From positions 1 through 45,601 of the forward strand of contig URAD01000014.1 in assembly GCA_900545745.1 (NCBI GenBank): DNA of 45,601 nucleotides, in the 5' to 3' direction. This DNA is from an uncultured Collinsella sp. (lineage in GTDB: Bacteria > Actinomycetota > Coriobacteriia > Coriobacteriales > Coriobacteriaceae). Position numbers and translations under genes: made by a program. How positions within the stretch are numbered: the first letter of the stretch is position 1; every line of letters begins with the position of its first letter. Positions 24,404-33,067 of the stretch are shown here, piece by piece. The notes under the pieces are model-generated. The model made no database searches and was not told the origin of the DNA. It saw only the letters and a program-made list of their open reading frames with translations.

Positions 24404-26011
24404 ATGGCAGGCAAGCCGCAAACACTAGCTACGACCTCGGCATTCGAAATCTTGGGCCCCGTCATGGTCGGCCCCAGCTCATCGCACACCGCCGGCGCCC
24501 TGCGGTGCGCCCAAGTTGCTGCCAGCCTGCTGGAAGGCCGCATCACCAAAGTCACCTTTGGCCTGTGGAACTCCTTCGCCCACACCTACCGCGGCCACGG
24601 CACCGACCGCGCGCTCGTCGCAGGCATCCTGGGCCTCGACACCGATGACGAGAACATCAAGCAGGCCTTCGACCTCGCACGCGAGCAGGGCCTCGAATAT
24701 CACTTTGGCATCAAGGGCGACGACGCCTCCATCCACCCCAATACCGTCGACATCGACATGGTCGACGACACGGGCGCCACGGCACAGGTCCGCGGCGAGA
24801 GCCTGGGAGGCGGCAAGATGCGCATCAGCCGCATTAACGGCGTCGGCGTCGACATCTCGGGCATGTATTCCACGCTCTTCGTGGCGCACAAGGACGTTCC
24901 CGGCGTGCTCGCCGCGCTCACCAACCTGCTCGCCTTCGCCCATGTAAACATCGCCTTCTGCCGCACCTACCGCACCGAAGTGGGCGGCCAGGCCTACTCC
25001 GTCTTTGAGACCGACGGCGCGCCCGACGACACCGTCGTCCCCATGCTCCGCAAGCTCGACAATGTCGATTACGCGACCTTTATCGAGCTCCCCGGTTCTG
25101 CCTCGTCGCTCTCCCCCGGCGTCTCGGCTAAGGAGATCTTCGACGACGGCGAGCAGCTGCTCGATGCGTGCGAGGAACTGGGACTCAGCATCGGTGCCGT
25201 CATGGCCGTTCGCGAGGCACGTCTGACCGGCGAGGCCCACGCCGTCGCCGCCATGCGCCGCGTGCTCGACGTCATGCGCGAGGAGACAACGGCCCCCATC
25301 GCCAATCCGCAGCGCTCGCTCGGCGGGCTTATCGGCGGCGAGGCCAAGCTCGTCGAAGCAACCCGCTGCAACGATTTGAGTGAAAGCCTGATGGGCCCCG
25401 TCCAGACCGAAGCCGTGGCCCGCGCCATGGCCGTGCTCGAGCGCTCCGCCACCATGGGCGTGATCGTCGCAGCTCCGACGGCAGGATCCGCGGGTGTCGT
25501 GCCCGGCTGCGTGCTGGCGCTCGCCGATCACCTTCAGCTCGACGACGAGCAAGTCATGGACGCGCTCTACTGCGCAGCCGCCATCGGCCTCAACCTCACC
25601 ACAAGCGCCTGCGTTGCCGGCGCCGAGGGCGGCTGCCAGGCCGAGGTGGGAAGCGCCGCTGCCATGGCAGCCGCCGCGCTGGTGCAGATGCTCGGCGGCA
25701 CGCCCGAGCAGGCGCTTGACGCCAGTTCCATCGCGCTGAGTAACCTGCTGGGCCTCGTTTGTGACCCCGTCGGTGGCCTCGTGGAGGTGCCCTGCCAAAA
25801 CCGCAACGCCATCGGCGTGGCAGCGGCCTTTAGCTCGGCACAACTCGCCCTCGCAGGCATTAAGAGCCTGGTGCCGTTTGACCAGATGGCACATGTCATG
25901 CTCTCAGTGGGCCACGCGTTGCCGGCCACGCTGCGCGAGACGGCAAAGGGCGGCATCGCGCAGGCTCCGGCCGCACTTTCGGCCTGTGCAAAATGCGGCG
26001 TGTGCGGATAG
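24404..26011 (+). CDS. sdaA: L-serine ammonia-lyase, iron-sulfur type, single chain
   Basis: Deaminates L-serine to pyruvate and ammonia using a 4Fe-4S cluster. The 535-residue protein fuses both halves: a beta domain with GPVMVGPSSSHTAGALR (about residues 15-30), an ACT-like regulatory region (about residues 145-215), and the alpha domain with the cluster cysteines in TTSACVAGAEGGCQAE and VCDPVGGLVEVPCQNRN. It ends in CAKCGVCG. ATG 24404 has AGGAG six bases upstream; the long in-frame extension upstream reads through a palindromic repeat and is rejected. Serine breakdown suits an amino-acid-fermenting gut anaerobe. Transcribed alone, closed by a terminator. Confidence 0.94.
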   Translation: MAGKPQTLATTSAFEILGPVMVGPSSSHTAGALRCAQVAASLLEGRITKVTFGLWNSFAHTYRGHGTDRALVAGILGLDTDDENIKQAFDLAREQGLEYHFGIKGDDASIHPNTVDIDMVDDTGATAQVRGESLGGGKMRISRINGVGVDISGMYSTLFVAHKDVPGVLAALTNLLAFAHVNIAFCRTYRTEVGGQAYSVFETDGAPDDTVVPMLRKLDNVDYATFIELPGSASSLSPGVSAKEIFDDGEQLLDACEELGLSIGAVMAVREARLTGEAHAVAAMRRVLDVMREETTAPIANPQRSLGGLIGGEAKLVEATRCNDLSESLMGPVQTEAVARAMAVLERSATMGVIVAAPTAGSAGVVPGCVLALADHLQLDDEQVMDALYCAAAIGLNLTTSACVAGAEGGCQAEVGSAAAMAAAALVQMLGGTPEQALDASSIALSNLLGLVCDPVGGLVEVPCQNRNAIGVAAAFSSAQLALAGIKSLVPFDQMAHVMLSVGHALPATLRETAKGGIAQAPAALSACAKCGVCG

Positions 26012-26029
26012 CGGCAAAGAACGACTCAA

Positions 26030-26057
26030 AGGTGGGACAAATGTCCCACCTCTTTTG
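26030..26057 (+). terminator. Terminator after serine dehydratase
   Basis: AGGTGGGAC (26030-26038) and GTCCCACCT (26043-26051) form a perfect 9-pair stem with an AAAT loop, followed by CTTTTG. Confidence 0.8.
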
Positions 26058-26073
26058 AATGCCACCGTTTCCG

Positions 26074-26103
26074 TACCACAAACAGCAGGGCAATCGCTAT
26101 AAT
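26074..26103 (+). promoter_or_regulatory. Possible promoter of the L,D-transpeptidase gene
   Basis: A perfect -10 box TATAAT stands at 26098-26103, 57 bases before the start codon. The -35 region (about 26074-26080) matches the consensus poorly, so an activator or a short spacer preference may be involved. Confidence 0.5.
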
Positions 26104-26160
26104 GCAAGCCCAGTAAAAACACGATGAACCGCAAGGCGAAAATCGAAGGATATGCATACG

Positions 26161-27894
26161 ATGTCGCAAAACGATCGAACTCAACTGATTCCCGATCCGC
26201 AGCAGCCGAGCAGGCACGCCGGCGGCGTTCAGTCGCCGCGTCCTATCGCGCCGAGCCACGGTCAGCAGCGTGGTGCGGCAAACGCTTCTCAACGCCCGAA
26301 CCAACAGCGACAGCAGCGTCAACAACGTCAGCAGCACCAGGCAAACGGCAATGCGCCCAAGCAGCCCCCCACGCACGCTCGAGGCGATCGCGGCCCCGCG
26401 CGCAAGTCCGCCGGCAACAATAAGTCGGGCAAAAAGACGACGCTCTTTGTCGTCCTGGGTCTAATCGTCATTGTCTATATCGTAGGCGTCGTAGCATTTT
26501 CGCAGGTAGCCTACCCCAACACCACCATCGCCGGCGTCGACGTCTCGTTCTCCAACGCTTCGTCTGCCGCCACCAAGGTCAACTCGGCATGGAAGCACTA
26601 TAAGCTCACCGTGACAGGCGATGACTTTAGCTGGACCTATCAGCCCGAGTCCGATGAGCCCATTGTCGACGGCGAAGCTGCCGCAAAAGAGATTATCAGC
26701 CACAACGAAGCCTTTGTATGGCCGGTCCGCCTTGTGGAATCCTTAAGCGGCAAGACCAAAACAACCGCTACCTCCAACGAAGTCGATCTTGATCAAGACG
26801 TCGACCTGTCCATGCTCTCCGACACCTTTGACCAAAAGCAGTTTGAGAAGGATCTGGGCGCCGCCATCGACGAGTTTAACGAGGGCCGTTCGGGCACGTT
26901 CGAGGCAAATAGCTCCTATGACGAGCAGGCCGGCAAGTTTACCGTCGAGAAGGCGCGCTCCAACGAAAAACTCAACCGCGAGCATGTCATTAAATATGCC
27001 GAGCTCGAGCTTGCCTCGCTGGCCGAGACCGTTGATCTTTCCAAGCTCGGCAACGATGCCTATGAGCCGCTCAATGGAACGCTGACCGATGATCAGATTC
27101 AGGCCGCATGCGATGCCGCCAACAACTTCCTGGGCGTCAACGTGACCCTCAAGCTCAACGGCGAGGATGCCGGCAAGGTTGATGGCAGCTCCGTCTTACA
27201 GTGGATCAGCTTTGCCGATCCGGCCAGCCCCACGCTCGATACGTCACAGATCAGCAGCTGGGCAGCCGAGCTCGCCAACGGCTTTAATACCGTGGGCTCC
27301 ACTCGCTGGTGGACGCGCGCCGATGGCAAGCAGTGCGCCGTCGAAGGCGGTGACTTTGGTTGGTCCATCGACAGCAGCTCGCTCGCCAAGCAGGTCGAGG
27401 ACGCCATTAACAACAAGCAGACCGGAGAAATCGAGATCAAGTACTCCCAGAAGGCCGACACCTTTACCGCAAAGGGAGAGCCCGACTGGAAGGCGTATAT
27501 CGACGTCGACTTGTCCGAACAGCACGCGCGCTACTATGACGAGAGCGGAAATATCGTTTGGGAGGCCAATTTTATCTCGGGCAAGCCGGGCGAGGACGCC
27601 ACCCCCGAAGGCGTGTGGCAGATCAACAGCAACGACGGCGGCAGTACCCTGATCGGAGCCAAGGACCCCGAGACCGGTAAGCCCAAATACGAAAGCCCGG
27701 TGAGCTACTGGATGCCGTTCGAGGGCAATATGATCGGCTTCCACGATGCCACCTGGCAAAACGACAAGAGCTTCGATAATGCCGAGTCGTACAAGTGGTG
27801 CGGCAGCCACGGTTGCATCAACCTGCGCCTGGCAGACGCCAAGGCACTTCACGACTGCATCAAAGTCGGCCTGTGCGTGGTTGTCCACTCGTAG
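26161..27894 (+). CDS. Membrane-anchored L,D-transpeptidase with PG_binding_4-type region
   Basis: Cross-links or modifies peptidoglycan outside the membrane. The 577-residue protein has a cytoplasmic N-terminus of about 95 residues rich in Gln and Arg (repeated RQQ), one membrane span (TLFVVLGLIVIVYIVGVVAF, about residues 97-116), a long extracellular region of the VanW/PG_binding_4 kind (TTIAGVDVSFSNASSA and a second copy), and a C-terminal YkuD catalytic domain with the active-site motif KWCGSHGCINLRL containing the nucleophilic Cys. The ATG at 26161 is favoured: GAAGGA lies about nine bases upstream, while the ATG at 26152 would be only a few bases from it. Confidence 0.92.
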   Translation: MSQNDRTQLIPDPQQPSRHAGGVQSPRPIAPSHGQQRGAANASQRPNQQRQQRQQRQQHQANGNAPKQPPTHARGDRGPARKSAGNNKSGKKTTLFVVLGLIVIVYIVGVVAFSQVAYPNTTIAGVDVSFSNASSAATKVNSAWKHYKLTVTGDDFSWTYQPESDEPIVDGEAAAKEIISHNEAFVWPVRLVESLSGKTKTTATSNEVDLDQDVDLSMLSDTFDQKQFEKDLGAAIDEFNEGRSGTFEANSSYDEQAGKFTVEKARSNEKLNREHVIKYAELELASLAETVDLSKLGNDAYEPLNGTLTDDQIQAACDAANNFLGVNVTLKLNGEDAGKVDGSSVLQWISFADPASPTLDTSQISSWAAELANGFNTVGSTRWWTRADGKQCAVEGGDFGWSIDSSSLAKQVEDAINNKQTGEIEIKYSQKADTFTAKGEPDWKAYIDVDLSEQHARYYDESGNIVWEANFISGKPGEDATPEGVWQINSNDGGSTLIGAKDPETGKPKYESPVSYWMPFEGNMIGFHDATWQNDKSFDNAESYKWCGSHGCINLRLADAKALHDCIKVGLCVVVHS

Positions 27895-27962
27895 TGCAAC
27901 GCGCGCATTCCTACAACGTGGAACCGCTGCGACCAATCTAACAGTTCCGAAAGAAACCGTCC

Positions 27963-27996
27963 TATGCGCCCGCCCCAACCGGTGGGCGCATATAAT
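27963..27996 (+). promoter_or_regulatory. Hairpin and -10-like box before the exporter operon
   Basis: TATGCGCCC (27963-27971) pairs perfectly with GGGCGCATA (27984-27992) around a 12-base loop. The 3' arm runs directly into TATAAT (27991-27996), so it may be a terminator of the upstream gene, a promoter of the exporter genes without a good -35, or both. Confidence 0.35.
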
Positions 27997-28026
27997 TATC
28001 GAGGTTCTTTCTATAAAGGAGACGCT

Positions 28027-29460
28027 ATGCCGAATGTCCCCACCATCACCCCGGGCGCGGATGATACCGAGCGCACGCCCGAAGATGCCACCGAAACGAT
28101 TCCTCTGATTACAAACGCGCACACCGACAAGCAGAGCGGACGCACGAACGATACGGTCGAGATTTCCGATGAAGAGGCATATGCCAAGCTCAAGGCAAAA
28201 CGCGCCGAACGTCGACGCAAAAAGCTGATTCGACGCGGTATTGCCGCCGGCGTCGTAGGTGCCATCGCGCTCATTGCCATTGTCGCTACCCTGGTTCTCA
28301 ATGCGCAGCCACAGGGAGCTAGCGGGCCTGTGACCGACATGGTGACCGAGGGCACGTTTACCACAACGGTCGAGGCGAAAGGCCAGCTCAAACCCATTTC
28401 GTCCTCAGTGGTCTCCCCTTCTGTCGACGGCACGGTCGATTCGATCAACGTGCAGGCAGGCCAATCCGTCAGCGAGGGCGACGTGCTTATGACCATTAAA
28501 AACGACGAGCTCGATCGCAACGTTGCCGAGGCGCAGCGTGCAGTTGCAGCCGCCCAGGAAGACCTCACCAACGCGCAGAAAGCCGCCGCTGTCGCGCAGG
28601 CCACCCCAACGACGGACGTCGATGGAGCTTCCGCAGCGGCTGGCGTCTCTGACGCATCAGCGGACACGAACGCCGTATCGACCGCGCAGCGCAGCCTCGC
28701 TTCGGCCCAGGCAAACCTAGACCAGGCGAACGCCAAGGCCGCCAGTCGCACGGTCACGGCCCCGAGCTCGGGTAGCATCGTGGAGCTTAACGCCAAGGTG
28801 GGCGCCACGGTAACAGGCGGCATGATCATGGGCGAAAGCGATACGAGTGGCGGCAAGCAGTGCATGCAGATCGCCGACCTATCCAAGATGAAGGTGACCG
28901 TGCAGGTGGGCGAAAAGGACATCGCCAAGATCGCCGTTGGGCAGAGCGCCAACGTCACGTATCCCGCGTTTCCCGATATCGTGAGCCAGGGAACCGTCAC
29001 GGCTATCGCGTCGGTGGCAAACTCCGACGCCGCCAACGGCGGCGGCAGCGTGACCTTTAACGTCGACATCCTCATCGAGGCGCCCGACGCGCGCCTGAAG
29101 CCGGGCATGACGGCCGAGGTCTCGGTGGTGACCGAGCAGCTCGACGACGTGGTGATGGTGCCGACGATGGCGCTCATGACCGAAGACGGCGAACACTATT
29201 ACGTCAACGTGGCAACCGATGACGAGGGCAAGCAAACCCGCCGCGTCAAGGTGACCGTCGTGACGCAAAACGACAACGAAACCGTAGTCGGCAAGACACA
29301 GGTCAAGCGCGACGACCAGGGCAACGAGATCAACCCCAACGTGCCGGTTACCAAGCTGCGCGATGGTGACGCCCTCGTCATGGACACCGGAGCGGACGCA
29401 ACGGCTGACGGCGGCTACAGCGCGGATTCGGGCAGTATGTCTGCCGATGAGGACATGTAA
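28027..29460 (+). CDS. MacA/HlyD-type adaptor of an ABC exporter
   Basis: Membrane-fusion-type subunit that works with the following ATPase and permease. The 477-residue protein has a basic cytoplasmic N-terminus, one membrane span (about residues 73-93, GVVGAIALIAIVATLVL), a split lipoyl-like domain (VVSPSVDGTVDSINVQAGQ ... APSSGSIVELNAKVGATV), an Ala/Gln-rich coiled-coil hairpin between them, and beta-barrel regions, ending in an acidic tail. AAAGGAG lies six bases before the ATG at 28027; an earlier in-frame start overlaps the hairpin. The stop overlaps the next start (TAATG). In Gram-positive bacteria such proteins serve export of peptides, lipids or drugs; the substrate is unknown. Confidence 0.88.
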   Translation: MPNVPTITPGADDTERTPEDATETIPLITNAHTDKQSGRTNDTVEISDEEAYAKLKAKRAERRRKKLIRRGIAAGVVGAIALIAIVATLVLNAQPQGASGPVTDMVTEGTFTTTVEAKGQLKPISSSVVSPSVDGTVDSINVQAGQSVSEGDVLMTIKNDELDRNVAEAQRAVAAAQEDLTNAQKAAAVAQATPTTDVDGASAAAGVSDASADTNAVSTAQRSLASAQANLDQANAKAASRTVTAPSSGSIVELNAKVGATVTGGMIMGESDTSGGKQCMQIADLSKMKVTVQVGEKDIAKIAVGQSANVTYPAFPDIVSQGTVTAIASVANSDAANGGGSVTFNVDILIEAPDARLKPGMTAEVSVVTEQLDDVVMVPTMALMTEDGEHYYVNVATDDEGKQTRRVKVTVVTQNDNETVVGKTQVKRDDQGNEINPNVPVTKLRDGDALVMDTGADATADGGYSADSGSMSADEDM

Positions 29461-30233
29461 TGCGTCCCGTTATCGACATCCGCAACGTGCACCGCATCTT
29501 TGAGAGCGAGGCAGGTTGCGCCCACATCCTGCACAACGTGAGCCTGGCGGTAAATCCCGGCGAATTCGTCGCTATCACTGGCCCCTCGGGTTCGGGCAAA
29601 TCAACGCTCATGAACATCCTAGGCTGCCTGGATAAGCCGACGGCAGGCGACTATTACCTGCAAGGGGTCAACGTGGCCGAGCTCGATGATGACGAGCTCA
29701 CCGAAGTTCGCGCCCTGAGCATTGGCTTTGTCTTTCAGAGCTTCAACCTGCTGCCGCGCCTGTCGGTTATCGAAAACGTCATGCTGCCGCTGGCCTACAC
29801 CAATGTGCCCCGTAGCCAGCGCGAAATGCGCGCCGTGCACGCGCTGCAGGCCGTCACGCTACCGGTCGACCACTGGGACCACCGCATATCCGAGCTCTCG
29901 GGCGGCCAGATGCAGCGCGTCGCAATCGCGCGTGCCCTCGTCAATGACCCGCCCATCATCCTAGCCGATGAGCCAACGGGAAACCTGGACTCCGCTACTG
30001 GAGCGCTTGTGATGGAGACCTTCCATAAGCTCCAGAAGTGCGGCAAAACCATCGTGCTTATCACACATGACCCCGGCATCGCCGCCGAGGCTGACCGTGC
30101 CGTGACCATCCGCGACGGTCGCATTCACGACGGCGCGTATATTCCACATGCACCGCGGACCCTACGCAGCGCTGTAGATAACCTGCCCATGATTTCCGCC
30201 TCCGCCAACCCGCCGAAAGGAGTGGTGGCATGA
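29460..30233 (+). CDS. ABC exporter ATPase, MacB/LolD type
   Basis: Cytoplasmic ATP-binding subunit of 257 residues. Walker A is GPSGSGKSTLMN, the Q-loop is in FVFQSFNLLPRLS, the signature is SELSGGQMQRVAIARAL, Walker B is ILADEPTGNLDS and the switch His is in VLITHDPGIA. These, with the short CLDKPTAGDYYL segment, place it in the lipoprotein/macrolide exporter group. The ATG overlaps the stop of the adaptor gene by one base and its own stop overlaps the permease start as ATGA, so the three are translated as a coupled set. Confidence 0.95.
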   Translation: MRPVIDIRNVHRIFESEAGCAHILHNVSLAVNPGEFVAITGPSGSGKSTLMNILGCLDKPTAGDYYLQGVNVAELDDDELTEVRALSIGFVFQSFNLLPRLSVIENVMLPLAYTNVPRSQREMRAVHALQAVTLPVDHWDHRISELSGGQMQRVAIARALVNDPPIILADEPTGNLDSATGALVMETFHKLQKCGKTIVLITHDPGIAAEADRAVTIRDGRIHDGAYIPHAPRTLRSAVDNLPMISASANPPKGVVA

Positions 30234-31444
30234 ACGCCCGCGATCTCATCCAGGAAGCCCTTCACTCGCTCGAAGCCAACAAGGGGCGCAGCCTGCTCAC
30301 CATCCTGGGCATTGTCATCGGCATCGCCTCGGTTATCGCCATGACGTCGCTCATCAGCGGCATCCAAAACAGCCTGGTCAACAGCCTAGGCCTCAATGCA
30401 GCTCGTATGGTTCAGATCTATTCGTCGCAAGAACTCACCGATTCTGACGTTCAGAAGCTTCAAAAACTGGTGCCGCAGATAGAGCAGATCGGCATTGTCG
30501 ACAGCGCTTATACCGAGTACAAGACCGGCGATAAAAGCTATACCGTCATGGCGCAGGGTGTCGATAGCGACATGCTCGACGCCGTGGGGGCCAGCAAGCT
30601 CGTTGCGGGGCGTACCTATTCCCAGGCCGAGTCTCAATCAGGCTCGCGCGTGGCGCTCATCAGTCGCGGCGGAGCCGATCAGCTTTACGGCAACGAACAG
30701 GATGCGCTGGGGAAAACCATCAAGGTGTCCAACGGCGAGGTGCAGATTGTAGGCGTGATTGATGGCGTGAGCGACTCCATGAGCTCGCTCACGCTGTATA
30801 TGCCACGCGAAACCATCTCCGGGCTGTTTGGCGACGAGAATCCTTCATTCCCCAGCGTGACGGCACTTGCCGCCGAGGGCACAGACATGGACGAGCTTTG
30901 TAAGACCATCGAGTCCAAGGTGCGCGCAATGAAGGGCATCGCGGAGGATGATGAGTACGACAGTGTATCGGCGACCTCCATGAAAAGCGCCATCGATGCA
31001 CTCAACTCCTTTATGGGCGCGTTCTCGCTCATCATGGGCGCTGTCGCCAGCATCTCGCTGCTTGTCGGCGGTATCGGCATTATGAATATGATGCTCACCA
31101 ACGTGACTGAGCGCATCCGTGAGATCGGCATTCGCCGTGCCCTGGGCGCAAGTCGTCGCGATATCACCGCGCAGTTTTTGGCCGAGTCCTCGGCGCTGTG
31201 CGTCACCGGCGGACTGTTGGGTGTCCTGATTGGCTATCTGCTGGCATGGGGACTCACGTTCTTTGCCGCAAGCTCGGGCATCATGAGCGAGTTTGGAGCT
31301 ACCGGGACGATCACGCCAAGCTTCTCCATTACAACAGTGTTGATCGCGTTTGCCGTATCGGTCGGCATCGGCGTAATCTTTGGCTTCTACCCCGCTCGCC
31401 GTGCAGCAAAGCTCGACCCGGTGGAATGCCTACGCTACCAGTAA
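30230..31444 (+). CDS. ABC exporter permease, MacB/FtsX type
   Basis: Membrane subunit of 404 residues. It has the MacB layout: one N-terminal span (LTILGIVIGIASVIAMTSL, about residues 22-40), a large external domain to about residue 260, and three C-terminal spans in an FtsX-type domain containing the typical MNMMLTNVTERIREIGIRRA coupling region. GAAAGGAG lies eight bases before the ATG. It is the last gene of the exporter operon; the palindrome at 31459 starts 15 bases after its stop and may act as its terminator. Confidence 0.94.
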   Translation: MNARDLIQEALHSLEANKGRSLLTILGIVIGIASVIAMTSLISGIQNSLVNSLGLNAARMVQIYSSQELTDSDVQKLQKLVPQIEQIGIVDSAYTEYKTGDKSYTVMAQGVDSDMLDAVGASKLVAGRTYSQAESQSGSRVALISRGGADQLYGNEQDALGKTIKVSNGEVQIVGVIDGVSDSMSSLTLYMPRETISGLFGDENPSFPSVTALAAEGTDMDELCKTIESKVRAMKGIAEDDEYDSVSATSMKSAIDALNSFMGAFSLIMGAVASISLLVGGIGIMNMMLTNVTERIREIGIRRALGASRRDITAQFLAESSALCVTGGLLGVLIGYLLAWGLTFFAASSGIMSEFGATGTITPSFSITTVLIAFAVSVGIGVIFGFYPARRAAKLDPVECLRYQ

Positions 31445-31458
31445 GCCACCACCAACAA

Positions 31459-31523
31459 GTTGCGGTGAATTAGGGACTGAATATGCTATTTAGCAGCAAA
31501 AACAGACGCTATTTCACCGCAAC
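31459..31523. repeat. 65-bp palindromic element, family A copy 2
   Basis: The left arm GTTGCGGTGAATTAGGGAC and the right arm (complement GTTGCGGTGAAATAGCG) are near-perfect inverted repeats. The element has the same outer arm and exactly the same 65-base length as 15210-15274, but its interior is different. AA/TT on both sides extends the pairing to 31457-31525. It marks the boundary between the backbone and the cobalamin operon. Confidence 0.75.
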
Positions 31524-31534
31524 TTATTGAAGGG

Positions 31535-31615
31535 CTGCTTGCGCCAGTTCCGGGCGTCGTCCTCGAGCTATTGACGGATGACGGTCTTGTACGGTTCGAG
31601 CTTGCTCGGGGCGCT
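31535..31615 (-). pseudogene. IS21-type IstA transposase remnant
   Basis: In the minus strand a frame different from cobK reads SAPSKLEPYKTVIRQ, a TAG stop (31568-31570), then LEDDARNWRKQ. This matches the conserved segment of IS21-family IstA transposases (pattern SKLDPYK..I..WLE.D....RKQRHTA), with the stop where a Trp is usual. Similarity ends after RKQ, where the family would continue RHTA. No ATG, IstB, or terminal repeats are visible, so only about 27 codons survive. It sits seven bases or so from palindrome A2 and 40 bases beyond the cobK stop. Confidence 0.6.
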
Positions 31616-31655
31616 CCTCCTCGCAGGCGGGAGGGCACGCATGCGAGGCGAGCGC

Positions 31656-32429
31656 CTAGCGCGCGAACTCCCGTAAGAGCGCGTCTTCCACTTCCCGAAG
31701 CGAAAGGGCCCCGCCTCCCTCGGCGGGACGGGCGACCACGATACAGCGCGCTCCCACGTCGCGCGCGGAGGCGATCTTCTCGGCCGTGCCGCCTACGGTT
31801 CCCGAGTCCTTGGTCACAAGCCACTGGGCGCCCACCTGCCGAAGCATCGCCTCGTTGAGCTCGCGGGTGAAGGGCCCCTGCATGCCGATGACGTGCGACG
31901 GCGAAAACCCCGCGTCGATGCACTTCGTTATAGCACCGGGCAGCGGGAGCACACGCACGAAGAAGCGCTCCGCGTAATCGGCGACGCGCGTGTAGGGAGC
32001 AAGCTCCTTGCTCCCCGTCGTGAGAAGCGCGCGACCCGGGTTCTCGGAGAGAAAGCGCGCCGCGCAGGCGATCGACGCGACCGAGACGACGCCTTTGGGC
32101 AGCGCCTCGACCGGGCGTGCAAGGCGCAGACATCGTGCACCCACGGCGAGCGAAGCGGCCCGGATGTTGCCGCTTGCGAGCGTAGCGAAGGGGTGCGTGG
32201 CGTCGACGACGATGCGCGCGCCGGAAAGCTCGCGCTCCATGTCGGCCTCGTCGAGCCTGCCCGCATGCACCTCGATGCCCGGAAGCTCGCCCAAAAGCTC
32301 GCCTCCGTACTCGGTTGCCGCGTAGGCACGGGCGGGGATGCCCACACCGCTCGCCCATTCGCACAGAAGGCGGCCCTCGGTGGTGCCGGCGAAGATGCGC
32401 AGCGCCGGCGCGGATGTGACCGCCGTCAC
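31656..32429 (-). CDS. cobK: Precorrin-6A/cobalt-precorrin-6A reductase
   Basis: NADPH-dependent reduction of the corrin macrocycle at precorrin-6A (called CbiJ in the anaerobic route). The 257-residue product begins near LRIFAGTTEGRLL, the nucleotide-binding start of the family, and has VVDATHPFA, LLTTGSKELAPY, GMQGPFTRELNEAML and LVTKDSGTVGGTAEKI, all family hallmarks. The start is GTG 32429, overlapping the cbiC stop as GTGA. It is the last gene of the cobalamin operon; no convincing terminator follows, only a 7-base inverted repeat (31619-31648). Confidence 0.92.
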   Translation of the reverse strand: MTAVTSAPALRIFAGTTEGRLLCEWASGVGIPARAYAATEYGGELLGELPGIEVHAGRLDEADMERELSGARIVVDATHPFATLASGNIRAASLAVGARCLRLARPVEALPKGVVSVASIACAARFLSENPGRALLTTGSKELAPYTRVADYAERFFVRVLPLPGAITKCIDAGFSPSHVIGMQGPFTRELNEAMLRQVGAQWLVTKDSGTVGGTAEKIASARDVGARCIVVARPAEGGGALSLREVEDALLREFAR

Positions 32430-33067
32430 TTCGGGCCGCCTGGGCGCGTGATCTGGTAGAGCAGCGCGTTCATGATGGCGGCCGCCACGGTCGAGCCGCC
32501 CTTGCGACCCCTCGCGACGATGGCCGGCACGTGTCGCGCGAGTAGCTCCTCTTTCGCCTCGACCACGTTCACAAACCCGACCGGCACCCCAACGACGAGC
32601 GCAGGCGCGATCGTCCCCGCGTCCATGAGCTCGGCGAGGCGCAGAAGTGCTGTGGGAGCGTTGCCGACGGCCACGATGAGCGGACCCTCGATGCCGCAAG
32701 CTTTGTCCATGCTCGCAACGGCGCGAGTCGTACCCGTGGCGCGCGCAGCCGCGGCGACATCAGGGTCGGCCATGTAGCACACGGCCTTGCAGTCGAGCTT
32801 CGCGAGTGCGGGCTTGCTTATGCCTACGAGCGCCATGTTCGTGTCGGTGAGCACCGTGGCCCCTGCGCGCAGTGCGTCGAGCGCACAGTGCGCGGCGTCA
32901 TGGGTGAACACGAGGGAATCGGCGTACGAGAAGTCGGCAGTGGTGTGGATGACGCGCTTCACGACGGGCTCTTCGAGCGGCGGGAACGTGCGGCCGCCGA
33001 GTTCTTCGGTGATGATCTCGAAGCTGCGCCGCTCGATGTCGCCGGGCGCCATCTCCTTGGAATCCAT
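32426..33067 (-). CDS. cbiC: Precorrin-8X/cobalt-precorrin-8 methylmutase
   Basis: Moves the C11 methyl group to C12, producing the (hydrogeno)cobyrinate skeleton. The 213-residue length is normal. Visible are RVIHTTADFSYADSL with the catalytic His, TDTNMALVGISK, and the substrate-binding GVPVGFVNVVEAKEEL and ARGRKGGSTVAAAIMNALL. The ATG at 33067 directly follows the cobO stop. A GGAGTGGAGT stretch inside the end of cobO can serve as ribosome site. Confidence 0.95.
   Translation of the reverse strand: MDSKEMAPGDIERRSFEIITEELGGRTFPPLEEPVVKRVIHTTADFSYADSLVFTHDAAHCALDALRAGATVLTDTNMALVGISKPALAKLDCKAVCYMADPDVAAAARATGTTRAVASMDKACGIEGPLIVAVGNAPTALLRLAELMDAGTIAPALVVGVPVGFVNVVEAKEELLARHVPAIVARGRKGGSTVAAAIMNALLYQITRPGGPK

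Noticed and set aside
31619..31648. Terminator of the cobalamin operon
   Set aside because: The inverted repeat CCTCGCA/TGCGAGG has only 7 pairs, a 16-base loop and no T-run, so it was not listed as a terminator.
31571..31858. 95-codon plus-strand open frame at the island junction
   Set aside because: Arg/Pro-rich shadow of the IstA remnant and cobK in a high-GC region, with no ribosome site.
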